DNA from: Deltaproteobacteria bacterium | GTDB taxonomy: Bacteria; Myxococcota; Myxococcia; SLRQ01 | DNA: 5,815 bases | NCBI GenBank assembly: GCA_007128675.1 | Contig: SKWY01000383.1 | Location: forward strand, 1-5,815 | Direction: 5' to 3' | Part shown: piece by piece, positions 1 through 5,815 of the stretch | Position numbering within the stretch: the first letter of the stretch is position 1 | How the letters are laid out: every line of letters begins with the position of its first letter | Position numbers and translations under genes: made by a program | The notes under the pieces: generated by a model | Told to the model about the DNA's origin: nothing | Seen by the model: the letters and a program-made list of their open reading frames with translations, nothing else | Database searches by the model: none

Positions 1-2129
1 CCTCGGCCCTAATAGACGCCGGGTATGATGGCTCGTTCAACGGAGAGGCCTACTCGTCTGTCTTTTTCCAGAACGCCAATCATTCCGTGAGGGTGACCGA
101 CGACTTCATGCAGGCGGTCGTGACCGACGCGCCTTGGACCACACATGCGGTTCGTGATGGCAAATCGGTCGAGACGCAGCCGGCCAAGGAGATCATGCGC
201 AAGATGGCCGAAGCCGCCCATCTATGCGGCGATCCAGGAATCCAGTTCGACACGACCATCAACCGTTGGCACACCTGCAAGGCCAGCGCCCCAATCAACG
301 CGTCGAACCCTTGCTCGGAGTACATGTTCATCGATGACACGGCCTGCAATCTGGCTTCGTTGAATCTGATGAAGCTTCGTCGCGAGGACGGTGAGCTTGA
401 CGTGGAGGCTTTCTGCAAGGCTGTGAAGCTGACGATAACGGCGCAGGAGATCCTAGTTTCCAATGCATCCTATCCCACGCAGGCGATAGGAAAGAACAGC
501 GAGATCTTTCGTCCGTTGGGTCTTGGGTATGCGAACCTCGGAGCACTTCTCATGTCCAAGGGCTTGCCCTACGACTCTGTAGAGGGCCGCGCCTATGCCG
601 CCGGAGTCACTGCCCTGATGACGGGTGGGGCCTATGCCCAGAGTGTCGAGCTTGCTAGAGCCAAGGGCCCCTTCGAGGCATTTGCCGAGAACCGGGAGTC
701 GATGATGGGCGTAATGGGCCTGCACAGGGCTCACATAGAAATGATCGAGGGGAAGGAAGGCATTCCCCAGGACATGTTGAATGCCGCCCGAGATGCGTGG
801 AACCACGTTGTCGAGGAAGGTGGCCGAGTGGGAATCCGAAATGCCCAGACTACTGTCCTCGCACCGACGGGAACCATCGGCTTCATGATGGATTGTGATA
901 CCACGGGCATCGAGCCGGATATCTCGCTGGTCAAGTACAAGAAGCTCGTTGGTGGTGGAGTCCTCAAGTACGTGAACCGAACAGTTCCAGAGGCACTGGA
1001 CCGGCTTGGATACTCCGGCGAGAAGGTAGCCGAGATTTGCGAGTGGCTAGATCACAAGGGCACGATAGAGGGTGCGCCGGGTCTTTCTCCGGATCATTTG
1101 CCCATCTTCGACTGCGCATTTGCTCCTTCCGATGGAAAGCGAAGCATCCAGTGGAGAGGCCACATCCAAATGATGTCCGCCACTCAACCATTCCTGTCGG
1201 GCGCTATCAGCAAGACAGTGAATATGCCTTCCACCGCAACCGTGGAAGATATCGAGAAGGCATATCTAGATGCCTGGCGAAAGGGCCTAAAGGCGATAGC
1301 CATCTACCGCGATGGTTGCAAGAGAACTCAGCCGCTCAACGCCGGAAAAGCCAAGACCGAGTCGAAGGAGCCCGCTTCAAGTGGGGCTTTGGGCACTGAG
1401 GTTCAGCGGGTTTTCAGTCAGCGTCGGCGCCTTCCGGACGAGCGTCAAGCCATAACTCATAAGTTCTCCATTGGTGGGCATGAGGGTTACATAACCGTTG
1501 GCCTATACGAGGAAGGAACGCCCGGAGAGATCTTCATCACGATGTCGAAGGAGGGCTCGACGATAAGCGGTCTGATGGACGCCTTTGCCACATCAATCAG
1601 CATGGCGTTCCAGTATGGAGTTCCGCTTCAGGTCTTGGTCGACAAGTTCAGTCACACGCGCTTCGAGCCCGCCGGCTTCACCGGTCATCCGGAGATTCCC
1701 TTTGCCAAGTCGGTCACCGATTATCTCTTTCGGTGGCTGGCTCTGCGCTTCCTTCCACGTGAAGACGCCCTGGCGGCTGGTGCCGCGCCCAGTGGAGAAC
1801 GAGACGGCCCCGAACAAGAGATGCGTGATCGTTCTTCCGAGCATGGAGGTGGGTACGCGCTGGAGGGATCCGTGGGAGTTTCCTCTGGCGCCGATGGCTT
1901 GTCGTTGGTCTCGGAAGGCTCTACGACAGGGCATTTGGGGACCAATGGTTCACACGCAAGCGGCGGCTCGAATCATGAGTGGTCGAATGGTGGTGGAGTC
2001 GAGAGCCTGCTCGATACGGTCTTGAACCAGGCCGATGCTCCACCATGCCACACCTGTGGTTCAATCATGGTTCGCAACGGCGCTTGTTACAAATGCGTGA
2101 ACTGCGGCTCTACGTCGGGCTGTAGCTAG
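1..2129 (+). CDS. nrdJ: Adenosylcobalamin-dependent (class II) ribonucleoside-diphosphate reductase, 3' part
   Basis: Reduces ribonucleotides to deoxyribonucleotides in the cytoplasm, using a thiyl radical generated from coenzyme B12. The frame is open from base 3, giving 708 visible residues; the start lies upstream, and the family is usually about 900 residues or more. Numbering from base 3, the active-site motif NPCSEY is at 102-107: N102, the thiyl-radical cysteine C104 and E106. C115 lies 11 residues after C104, matching one redox-pair cysteine of the Thermotoga maritima enzyme (C322/C333 there); its partner should lie upstream of the window. APTGTIGF (287-294) and the following DCDTTGIEPD are typical NrdJ barrel motifs. 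A TSCPD domain covers about 474-586, with RRRLPDER and ITHKFSIGGHEGYITVGLYE-type sequence. A Gly/Ser-rich linker (about 590-680) leads to a cysteine-rich tail with C682, C685, C695, C698, C701 and C707, which fits zinc binding or thiol relay. A GTG at 87 is internal, because the conserved FFQNANHSV sequence precedes it. No frameshift was seen. Identity is very secure. Confidence 0.97.
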   Translation, partial: SALIDAGYDGSFNGEAYSSVFFQNANHSVRVTDDFMQAVVTDAPWTTHAVRDGKSVETQPAKEIMRKMAEAAHLCGDPGIQFDTTINRWHTCKASAPINASNPCSEYMFIDDTACNLASLNLMKLRREDGELDVEAFCKAVKLTITAQEILVSNASYPTQAIGKNSEIFRPLGLGYANLGALLMSKGLPYDSVEGRAYAAGVTALMTGGAYAQSVELARAKGPFEAFAENRESMMGVMGLHRAHIEMIEGKEGIPQDMLNAARDAWNHVVEEGGRVGIRNAQTTVLAPTGTIGFMMDCDTTGIEPDISLVKYKKLVGGGVLKYVNRTVPEALDRLGYSGEKVAEICEWLDHKGTIEGAPGLSPDHLPIFDCAFAPSDGKRSIQWRGHIQMMSATQPFLSGAISKTVNMPSTATVEDIEKAYLDAWRKGLKAIAIYRDGCKRTQPLNAGKAKTESKEPASSGALGTEVQRVFSQRRRLPDERQAITHKFSIGGHEGYITVGLYEEGTPGEIFITMSKEGSTISGLMDAFATSISMAFQYGVPLQVLVDKFSHTRFEPAGFTGHPEIPFAKSVTDYLFRWLALRFLPREDALAAGAAPSGERDGPEQEMRDRSSEHGGGYALEGSVGVSSGADGLSLVSEGSTTGHLGTNGSHASGGSNHEWSNGGGVESLLDTVLNQADAPPCHTCGSIMVRNGACYKCVNCGSTSGCS

Positions 2130-2135
2130 GGAGAG
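2128..2135 (+). promoter_or_regulatory. Shine-Dalgarno of the TPR gene, overlapping the nrdJ stop codon
   Basis: AGGGAGAG begins inside the nrdJ TAG stop (2127-2129) and ends 7 bases before the ATG at 2143. Spacing and match are good. Ribosomes finishing nrdJ would cover this site, which suggests translational coupling. This supports both the ATG start and a two-gene operon. Confidence 0.75.
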
Positions 2136-2142
2136 CAATAGT

Positions 2143-2721
2143 ATGCTGCACACTGTCCAGGCCACTGTCGATGTTGCGCAGAGAGCCCTTGCCGAGGTTC
2201 ACGATCTCTCCGTGATTCGAGACAAAAAGCATCGTGCTCTCGTCTCCGAGGCCCGGGACGAGCTAATTCGTGGAGACGAAAAGCAGGCACTCTCTTTTTG
2301 TCTAGATGCGCTAAGGATCCAGTGCTCCTATGAAGCTCTGTCCCTTGCCGGGACCCTTTGCGCCATACTCGGGGATCTGGAAAGAAGCGTCGGGTACACC
2401 CGAAAGGCAATAGAGATCTCCCCGGATCGCGCGGATGCCTATTACGATCTCGCCACCACCCTCTTCGATATGGGGGAGCCGGCCGAGGCCCTGCCCCTGT
2501 TGGAGAGGGGAGTCGAGCTTCTCGGCAGCCGAGACGATGACCTCGTGGACTTTCTCTGGAGTGCCTTGATAGAGACTCTGTCGGAGCTAGGCTTCCTGGA
2601 AGAGGCACGGGAAGCTTTGAAAGAGGCTAGAACAAAGACGGACGATCCATTGGGCTTGATCGAGGCGGCCGAGGAGATTCTCGAGACCCGCTGCGAGAAG
2701 CCATCGCTCAGAGTGCTTTAG
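2143..2721 (+). CDS. Small tetratricopeptide-repeat (TPR) protein
   Basis: A 192-residue, mostly helical protein with no signal peptide or membrane segment, so probably cytoplasmic. After an N-terminal helical stretch there are about four TPR-like helical hairpins: roughly residues 30-62 (degenerate, with GDEKQAL), 63-97 (the clearest together with the next: LAGTLCAILGDLERSVGYTR then AIEISPDRA), 98-131 (AYYDLATTLFDMGEPAEALP) and 134-167 (ALIETLSELGFLEEAREAL). TPRs form a groove for protein binding; there is no catalytic motif. The start is the ATG 13 bases after the nrdJ stop, backed by the AGGGAGAG ribosome binding site. Codons run uninterrupted to TAG at 2719-2721. The tight spacing places it in the nrdJ operon, but I know of no established TPR partner of class II reductases, so a role in scaffolding or regulating NrdJ is only a guess from context. 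It may equally be an unrelated co-transcribed protein. Confidence 0.9.
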   Translation: MLHTVQATVDVAQRALAEVHDLSVIRDKKHRALVSEARDELIRGDEKQALSFCLDALRIQCSYEALSLAGTLCAILGDLERSVGYTRKAIEISPDRADAYYDLATTLFDMGEPAEALPLLERGVELLGSRDDDLVDFLWSALIETLSELGFLEEAREALKEARTKTDDPLGLIEAAEEILETRCEKPSLRVL

Positions 2722-2734
2722 CAAGGCGCCTGGA

Positions 2735-2752
2735 AGGAGCTGGTGCGCTCCT
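2735..2752 (+). terminator. Short hairpin after the TPR gene, possible weak terminator
   Basis: AGGAGC (2735-2740) and GCTCCT (2747-2752) form a perfect 6-base-pair stem around a 6-base loop, starting 13 bases after the TPR stop. There is no clean T run; only a pyrimidine stretch (CCCTCTTTCT, 2761-2770) follows some bases later. The place is right for the end of the nrdJ-TPR operon, but intrinsic termination here is weakly supported. It could instead stabilise the mRNA end, or be chance. Confidence 0.3.
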
Positions 2753-2776
2753 CGACCAATCCCTCTTTCTGGGTCG

Positions 2777-2828
2777 GCCCCCCATGGGTGCATCCAGCAC
2801 GGACGAGTAACCCCATTGACCGGGGGGC
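2777..2828. other. GC-rich compound inverted repeat, possible structured RNA or terminator
   Basis: GCCCCCC (2777-2783) pairs perfectly with GGGGGGC (2822-2828). Directly inside, ATGGG (2784-2788) pairs with CCCAT (2812-2816), leaving a 5-base bulge (2817-2821). The inner loop contains a small GTGC/GCAC hairpin (2788-2791 with 2797-2800), which competes for one base with the second stem. The 12 base pairs of stacked stem are mainly G-C. No T run follows, so it is not a standard intrinsic terminator. It matches no riboswitch, SRP RNA, tmRNA, 6S RNA or RNase P signature that I can recognise. The inverted repeat itself is certain; its function is inference. Confidence 0.4.
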
Positions 2829-2884
2829 TAGCGTGGGGCAGTGAAGTTAGGCGCATGTTGCTACTGCTCTCAAAGCAAAGCCTG

Positions 2885-2896
2885 CTCTTCGAAGAG
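2885..2896. repeat. Perfect 12-base palindrome, possible operator
   Basis: CTCTTCGAAGAG is its own reverse complement over all 12 bases. It lies in the gap, 9 bases upstream of the promoter-like TTGACC at 2906 and 274 bases upstream of the GTG at 3171. Such symmetry suits a dimeric repressor or activator, or a small RNA hairpin. No regulator is encoded in the window and I do not recognise the site as a known operator. Confidence 0.3.
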
Positions 2897-2905
2897 AGAG
2901 ATGTC

Positions 2906-2933
2906 TTGACCATTCCCTGGACAAAGTTAGGTT
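2906..2933 (+). promoter_or_regulatory. Weak sigma70-like promoter candidate for the envelope gene
   Basis: TTGACC (2906-2911) resembles a -35 element. TAGGTT (2928-2933), after a 16-base spacer, keeps the first, second and last bases of TATAAT. If used, it would give a leader of more than 200 bases before the start at 3171. The -10 match is poor and other weak combinations exist in the gap, so this is only a pointer. Confidence 0.15.
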
Positions 2934-3157
2934 CCAACTGGGAGGATGGCATGACGGCGAGTAGGAGCTGGAGCTTTTCAGGCATGGAGACCACGCCCCT
3001 GTCTCGTACCGAGGCTTCACATTTCTCGGTGCTCGACAGGGCATCAATAGTAGACAGAAGCTGGGAGTCTTGCCGCGATCAGCGGCGGGGCGGCCTGTCA
3101 CAGTTGGGGCAAGGGATGCCTCTCGCTTACGCGAAACGAGGTGTTTGCTGCTCGAGA

Positions 3158-3163
3158 AAAGGA
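3158..3163 (+). promoter_or_regulatory. Shine-Dalgarno deciding the GTG start at 3171
   Basis: AAAGGA lies 7 bases before GTG 3171, in the purine-rich run GAAAAGGAAAAGGG. The site selects this GTG over the upstream in-frame GTG at 3141, which has no comparable site, and over the ATG at 3222, which would cut into the signal peptide. Confidence 0.65.
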
Positions 3164-3170
3164 AAAGGGT

Positions 3171-5815
3171 GTGAAGCATAATCAATGTGGCCGCGTTTGG
3201 CGTCGACTGCTCGTAGCGGCGATGGCTCTTGTCTTCAGTGGGGAGGCGGTTGCACAGGTCTTTGTCTATCCGAGGCGTCCGCACAAGAGTCAGGTGCGCT
3301 ACTTCGAGTTCGATTGGCGTCACATCGACATAATGGTGGGCCCCGAGGCCGGCCCCGAGTCTCGAGACCTAGGGCCCAGAGCTCCCTACGACCAGCTGCG
3401 GTTCTTGCCCGGACTGGATGATGGCGTTTTGCCGGCCGGACAGTCCGAGACGAAGATGCAAAGAGGGTTCTCTTCCACTCAGGGAATATGGGCAAGACTC
3501 GGCTCTCATCCCGGAAGGAGCGGGCGAAAGAGCAACTCTAGCTTTGAGATAGACGGATCTCGACTCTTCACTGATCGATCTTCCCCCGTCCTGTCTCGAG
3601 GCGACATGGCTGATGACGAGGAAGACGAGGAGGCGCCCGCCTCGGTCGCCGAGACCGGCGCCGATGCGGCTGGTGCCGATCCCGGCGCGCCTAGCGACAT
3701 AACCGCGCCGCACTCGCCCCCTGGAGCCACCGATCCCGTCCCTCCTCCGGTCATTGGTGTCGAGCCAGATCTCATCGAAGAGGAGGATCTCCCCCGTAAC
3801 GTAGGTGGCGTGCGCCTGTTCTTCTACGAGGACGCAAGAGAGATAGCAGAGACGGCGGCGGCAACCATTCGGTCACAGTATCTCTACCTGATAGAGGAGT
3901 TTGATTACGTACCACATCGAACCTTCCCCTATATCCTCTATAGCTCCTATCAGGAGTTCTTGCAGACCAATCTATTCCCCTTGCAGGAAGGGGTTCTCGG
4001 TGTAACCAGCCCCCGTGACCTAAAGCTATCCCTACCTTATTTCGGTGATCACCGATTATTCTCGGAGGTCAGTCTCCACGAGCTGGTACACCAGTTTACG
4101 ATTCAAAAGGCGCGAACCTTCGCCGAGCGGGCGGGAGTGTGGGGCGATCCTCTGGAGGCCATGCCTCTTTGGTTCATCGAGGGAATCGCGGAGTTCTATG
4201 CGAAAGGTGGGCTCGATCACGAAACCGAGATGCTGGTCCGCGACATTGTGGTGAACCCCGACTTCATGCGGGGCTATGTGATGCTGGACTTCCATGATGA
4301 TCGCCCATGGAGCGCTCTATGGACTTATAAGGTGGGCCAGGCTAGAGCGACCTTTTTGGAAGAGACGTATGGAGAAGGTACGCTCCAGCTCATAATAGAG
4401 AAATCGCCATTGTTGATAGGCGAGGTAGACGAAGAGCCGCAGGCACGCGGTTTTCCCGCTCTCCTCGAGCGACTGACCGGAGATGCTCCCGAGACGATGT
4501 CCCGGCGCTTCGAGGACTGGATCAAGCGCCGATCCTTCGAGATATATCTATCCGCGGAGCAAGCGGCCGATCAGGTCGAGCCCCTCAACGGGGTTCGTGG
4601 GCGAGCCAACGCCCTGGCTGCTTCTCCCGATGGGAATCTCTTGGTCTACAGAAGCCTCGACTTCGAGACTGGTCGAACGCGGCTGTACCTCGTGGACAGA
4701 AGGGATCCTGCATCCTCCACTAGACTTGCCGGTGATGCGCTTCCGGGGTTCGAGTCGCTTCACCCCATACAGGTGCGCAACTTCGATCTTCTGAACGACA
4801 AGGTCGTGTTCGTGGCACAGGCCGATGGTCGAGATTTGATCTATGTACAAGAAATCGAGCGTAGCGAAAGACTACTCGAAGCTACCAACTCTTCCCCTGC
4901 CCCAAGACGGCCACCCACCGCGACCGCGGCAAGAACGGCGCCGGGCGAGCCGGTGCCGGCGATAACGGAGGCCGATGAACCTGAGGCGGACGTTTCGGAG
5001 GAATCCTGGGATGTGCGAATCAGCACGGGCAGCAGAGAGGCCTTCGACTTGCTCGATCACGGGATAAGGGCCATCTTTTCTCCCGCTTTCGAGCCAGGGG
5101 GGGGACGCGTTGCATTTGTGGGGCTTGACTCGGAGGGAGTGAAAAACGTCTATGTCCTAAAACTCCATGAGGAGGGCGGCGGCCACGAAGTGCGCAAGTT
5201 GACGGATGATCGCTTTGCTCAAAGACAGGTGAGCTGGGGTCAATCTTCTATCATTTTCACTTCCGATGCTACCGAGCAAGGGCACTACAACATCTTCCAG
5301 GTAAGTCCAGAGGGAGCTGATATCGAAAGATTGACCTTCGAGGATCGCGATCACTTCGATCCTCGTGCCTTGAGCGACGGTCGAATCTACTTCTCGGCGT
5401 ACAGCAACGGTCGAGCTGACATTCATGAAATTACGGATGGCGAGGTGATTCGGCGCACCGATGTCGAGACAGGCCTCTTCGATGTGGCCCCGGGACCAGA
5501 TGGTGGAGTGTGGGCGCTCTTTCACAGAGGCGGCCAGAGGCGCCCGGCTTTCATAGCCCAGCGACAGCTTATGGCGGTCGAGGCAACCAGGCAGCCGAGT
5601 CCCGGTCCCGTGAGGGCCTTGCCGGGCGTTCGCCTCCTGGACGACGAGGAGTATCGAGCCCTTTCACCGGCCAACTGGGAGCTGGGCAATCTCTTCGGCT
5701 TTTTTGGAGCCGGAGCTGGAGGGCTGTTCGGACAGGTGCTCGCTACCGGCAGCGACAGGCTCCGTGACCATGTAATGGTGCTCAATCTGCACGTCTTTGG
5801 ATCCTTCGAGCTGAC
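3171..5815 (+). CDS. Exported peptidase MA-like / TolB-type beta-propeller / outer-membrane barrel protein, 3' end outside window
   Basis: One frame stays open for 881 codons to the window edge. Residues 1-28 form a signal peptide: basic start with WRR, hydrophobic LLVAAMALVF, probable cleavage AVA|Q. Residues 29-54 (through YFEFDWRHIDI) resemble the N-terminal strand of 'peptidase MA' metallohydrolases. A low-complexity insert follows, most acidic and Pro/Ala-rich at 145-210. The peptidase domain resumes at about 214 with VRLFFYEDAREIAE, the family-like ILYSSYQEFLQTNLFP, then H303-E-L-V-H307 and PLWFIEGIAEFY, with E337 the likely third zinc ligand and catalytic E304. Beta-propeller segments follow: SPDG (485-488), a Pro/Ala/Glu-rich linker (about 566-614), then strands near 636-663, 687-715 and 731-755. 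From about 831, the Gly/Phe-rich sequence with GSDRLRDHV resembles the beginning of a surface-antigen beta-barrel. The zinc-site motifs are intact, so peptidase activity is plausible; the substrate is unknown. It probably acts in the periplasm or at the outer membrane. The barrel call is the least certain because it is truncated. Confidence 0.9.
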   Translation, partial: MKHNQCGRVWRRLLVAAMALVFSGEAVAQVFVYPRRPHKSQVRYFEFDWRHIDIMVGPEAGPESRDLGPRAPYDQLRFLPGLDDGVLPAGQSETKMQRGFSSTQGIWARLGSHPGRSGRKSNSSFEIDGSRLFTDRSSPVLSRGDMADDEEDEEAPASVAETGADAAGADPGAPSDITAPHSPPGATDPVPPPVIGVEPDLIEEEDLPRNVGGVRLFFYEDAREIAETAAATIRSQYLYLIEEFDYVPHRTFPYILYSSYQEFLQTNLFPLQEGVLGVTSPRDLKLSLPYFGDHRLFSEVSLHELVHQFTIQKARTFAERAGVWGDPLEAMPLWFIEGIAEFYAKGGLDHETEMLVRDIVVNPDFMRGYVMLDFHDDRPWSALWTYKVGQARATFLEETYGEGTLQLIIEKSPLLIGEVDEEPQARGFPALLERLTGDAPETMSRRFEDWIKRRSFEIYLSAEQAADQVEPLNGVRGRANALAASPDGNLLVYRSLDFETGRTRLYLVDRRDPASSTRLAGDALPGFESLHPIQVRNFDLLNDKVVFVAQADGRDLIYVQEIERSERLLEATNSSPAPRRPPTATAARTAPGEPVPAITEADEPEADVSEESWDVRISTGSREAFDLLDHGIRAIFSPAFEPGGGRVAFVGLDSEGVKNVYVLKLHEEGGGHEVRKLTDDRFAQRQVSWGQSSIIFTSDATEQGHYNIFQVSPEGADIERLTFEDRDHFDPRALSDGRIYFSAYSNGRADIHEITDGEVIRRTDVETGLFDVAPGPDGGVWALFHRGGQRRPAFIAQRQLMAVEATRQPSPGPVRALPGVRLLDDEEYRALSPANWELGNLFGFFGAGAGGLFGQVLATGSDRLRDHVMVLNLHVFGSFEL

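Larger units (their letters stand above)
2722..3170. other. 449-base intergenic region without a convincing gene
   Basis: No frame on either strand reads as a plausible protein. The longest candidates are rich in Ser, Arg, Trp and Cys, start at weak codons, or run deep into neighbouring genes. I saw no tRNA (no convincing T-arm with matching acceptor stem), no CRISPR repeat and no transposase fragment. It holds a short hairpin just after the TPR stop, a GC-rich compound stem at 2777-2828, a perfect 12-base palindrome at 2885-2896, a weak promoter-like sequence, and the Shine-Dalgarno of the downstream gene. The frame of the downstream gene is closed by two TAG codons at 3048-3053, so that gene begins after them. 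It probably carries the operon end and the promoter and leader of the 3171 gene. Confidence 0.7.

Noticed and set aside
87..2129. GTG at 87 as the start of the ribonucleotide reductase
   Set aside because: The same frame is open back to base 3 and encodes conserved NrdJ sequence (FFQNANHSV) before it, so the GTG is an internal valine codon.
2842..2931. Direct repeat AAGTTAGG at about 2844-2851 and 2924-2931
   Set aside because: Only two short copies, with no regular spacing or further copies; chance is a sufficient explanation.
2921..2945. GGTTCCAACT as a possible tRNA T-arm
   Set aside because: The flanking bases do not form a 5-base-pair T stem, and no matching acceptor, D or anticodon arms are present.
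2587..2994. 135-codon reading frame on the - strand overlapping the TPR gene end
   Set aside because: Over 100 bases are the antisense of the TPR coding sequence, and the rest shows no motif or start signal.
3072..3086. GCCGC/GCGGC hairpin around GATCA
   Set aside because: Only a 5-base-pair stem with no T run or other context, and common in GC-rich DNA.
3141..3170. Upstream in-frame GTG at 3141 as the start of the envelope protein
   Set aside because: It lacks a good Shine-Dalgarno and would add ten charged residues before the signal peptide; GTG 3171 has AAAGGA at proper spacing.
2816..3181. 121-codon + strand reading frame in the gap, starting at TTG
   Set aside because: Weak start codon with no ribosome binding site, Ser/Arg/Trp-rich sequence with no recognisable motif, and it overlaps the well-supported start at 3171 in another frame.
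3222..3254. ATG at 3222 as the start of the envelope protein
   Set aside because: It would remove the basic region and half of the hydrophobic core of the signal peptide and has no ribosome binding site.
2847..3323. 158-codon reading frame on the - strand across the gap and the start of the envelope gene
   Set aside because: Composition is not protein-like, and it runs antisense through the signal-peptide region of a well-supported gene.
3506..3775. Ser/Gly/Ala-rich 89-codon frame on the - strand
   Set aside because: It is the antisense of the acidic low-complexity insert; biased composition in the real gene keeps the opposite strand open.

Overview
The window looks like chromosome from a Gram-negative (outer-membrane) bacterium with moderately high GC. 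The evidence is a class II ribonucleotide reductase followed by a very long exported protein that seems to end in an outer-membrane barrel. Fusions of a peptidase, a TolB-like propeller and a surface-antigen barrel are, from general knowledge, familiar in groups such as Gemmatimonadota and Acidobacteriota. The sequence alone does not fix the phylum.

Layout, all on the + strand. (1) Positions 1-2129 hold the 3' part of nrdJ, the adenosylcobalamin-dependent ribonucleotide reductase. Its start lies before the window. (2) Positions 2143-2721 hold a small cytoplasmic TPR protein. Its ribosome binding site overlaps the nrdJ stop codon, so the two genes are very probably one operon and translationally coupled. 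(3) Positions 2722-3170 are a 449-base gap with no convincing gene. It contains a short hairpin, a longer GC-rich two-part stem, a perfect 12-base palindrome and one weak promoter-like sequence. (4) From 3171 to the window end, one reading frame stays open for 881 codons. It starts at GTG behind a good Shine-Dalgarno sequence and encodes a signal peptide, an HExxH zinc-peptidase domain of the 'peptidase MA' type, TolB/PD40-like beta-propeller repeats and the start of a probable outer-membrane beta-barrel. The gene runs off the right edge.

The nrdJ-TPR pair belongs to cytoplasmic DNA-precursor metabolism, although the TPR protein's own role is unknown. The last gene is envelope-directed, separated by the long gap, and probably a separate transcription unit. 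The most notable items are this three-part envelope protein, a low-complexity insertion of about 160 residues that appears to split its peptidase domain near the N-terminal strand, and the unexplained structured DNA in the gap.
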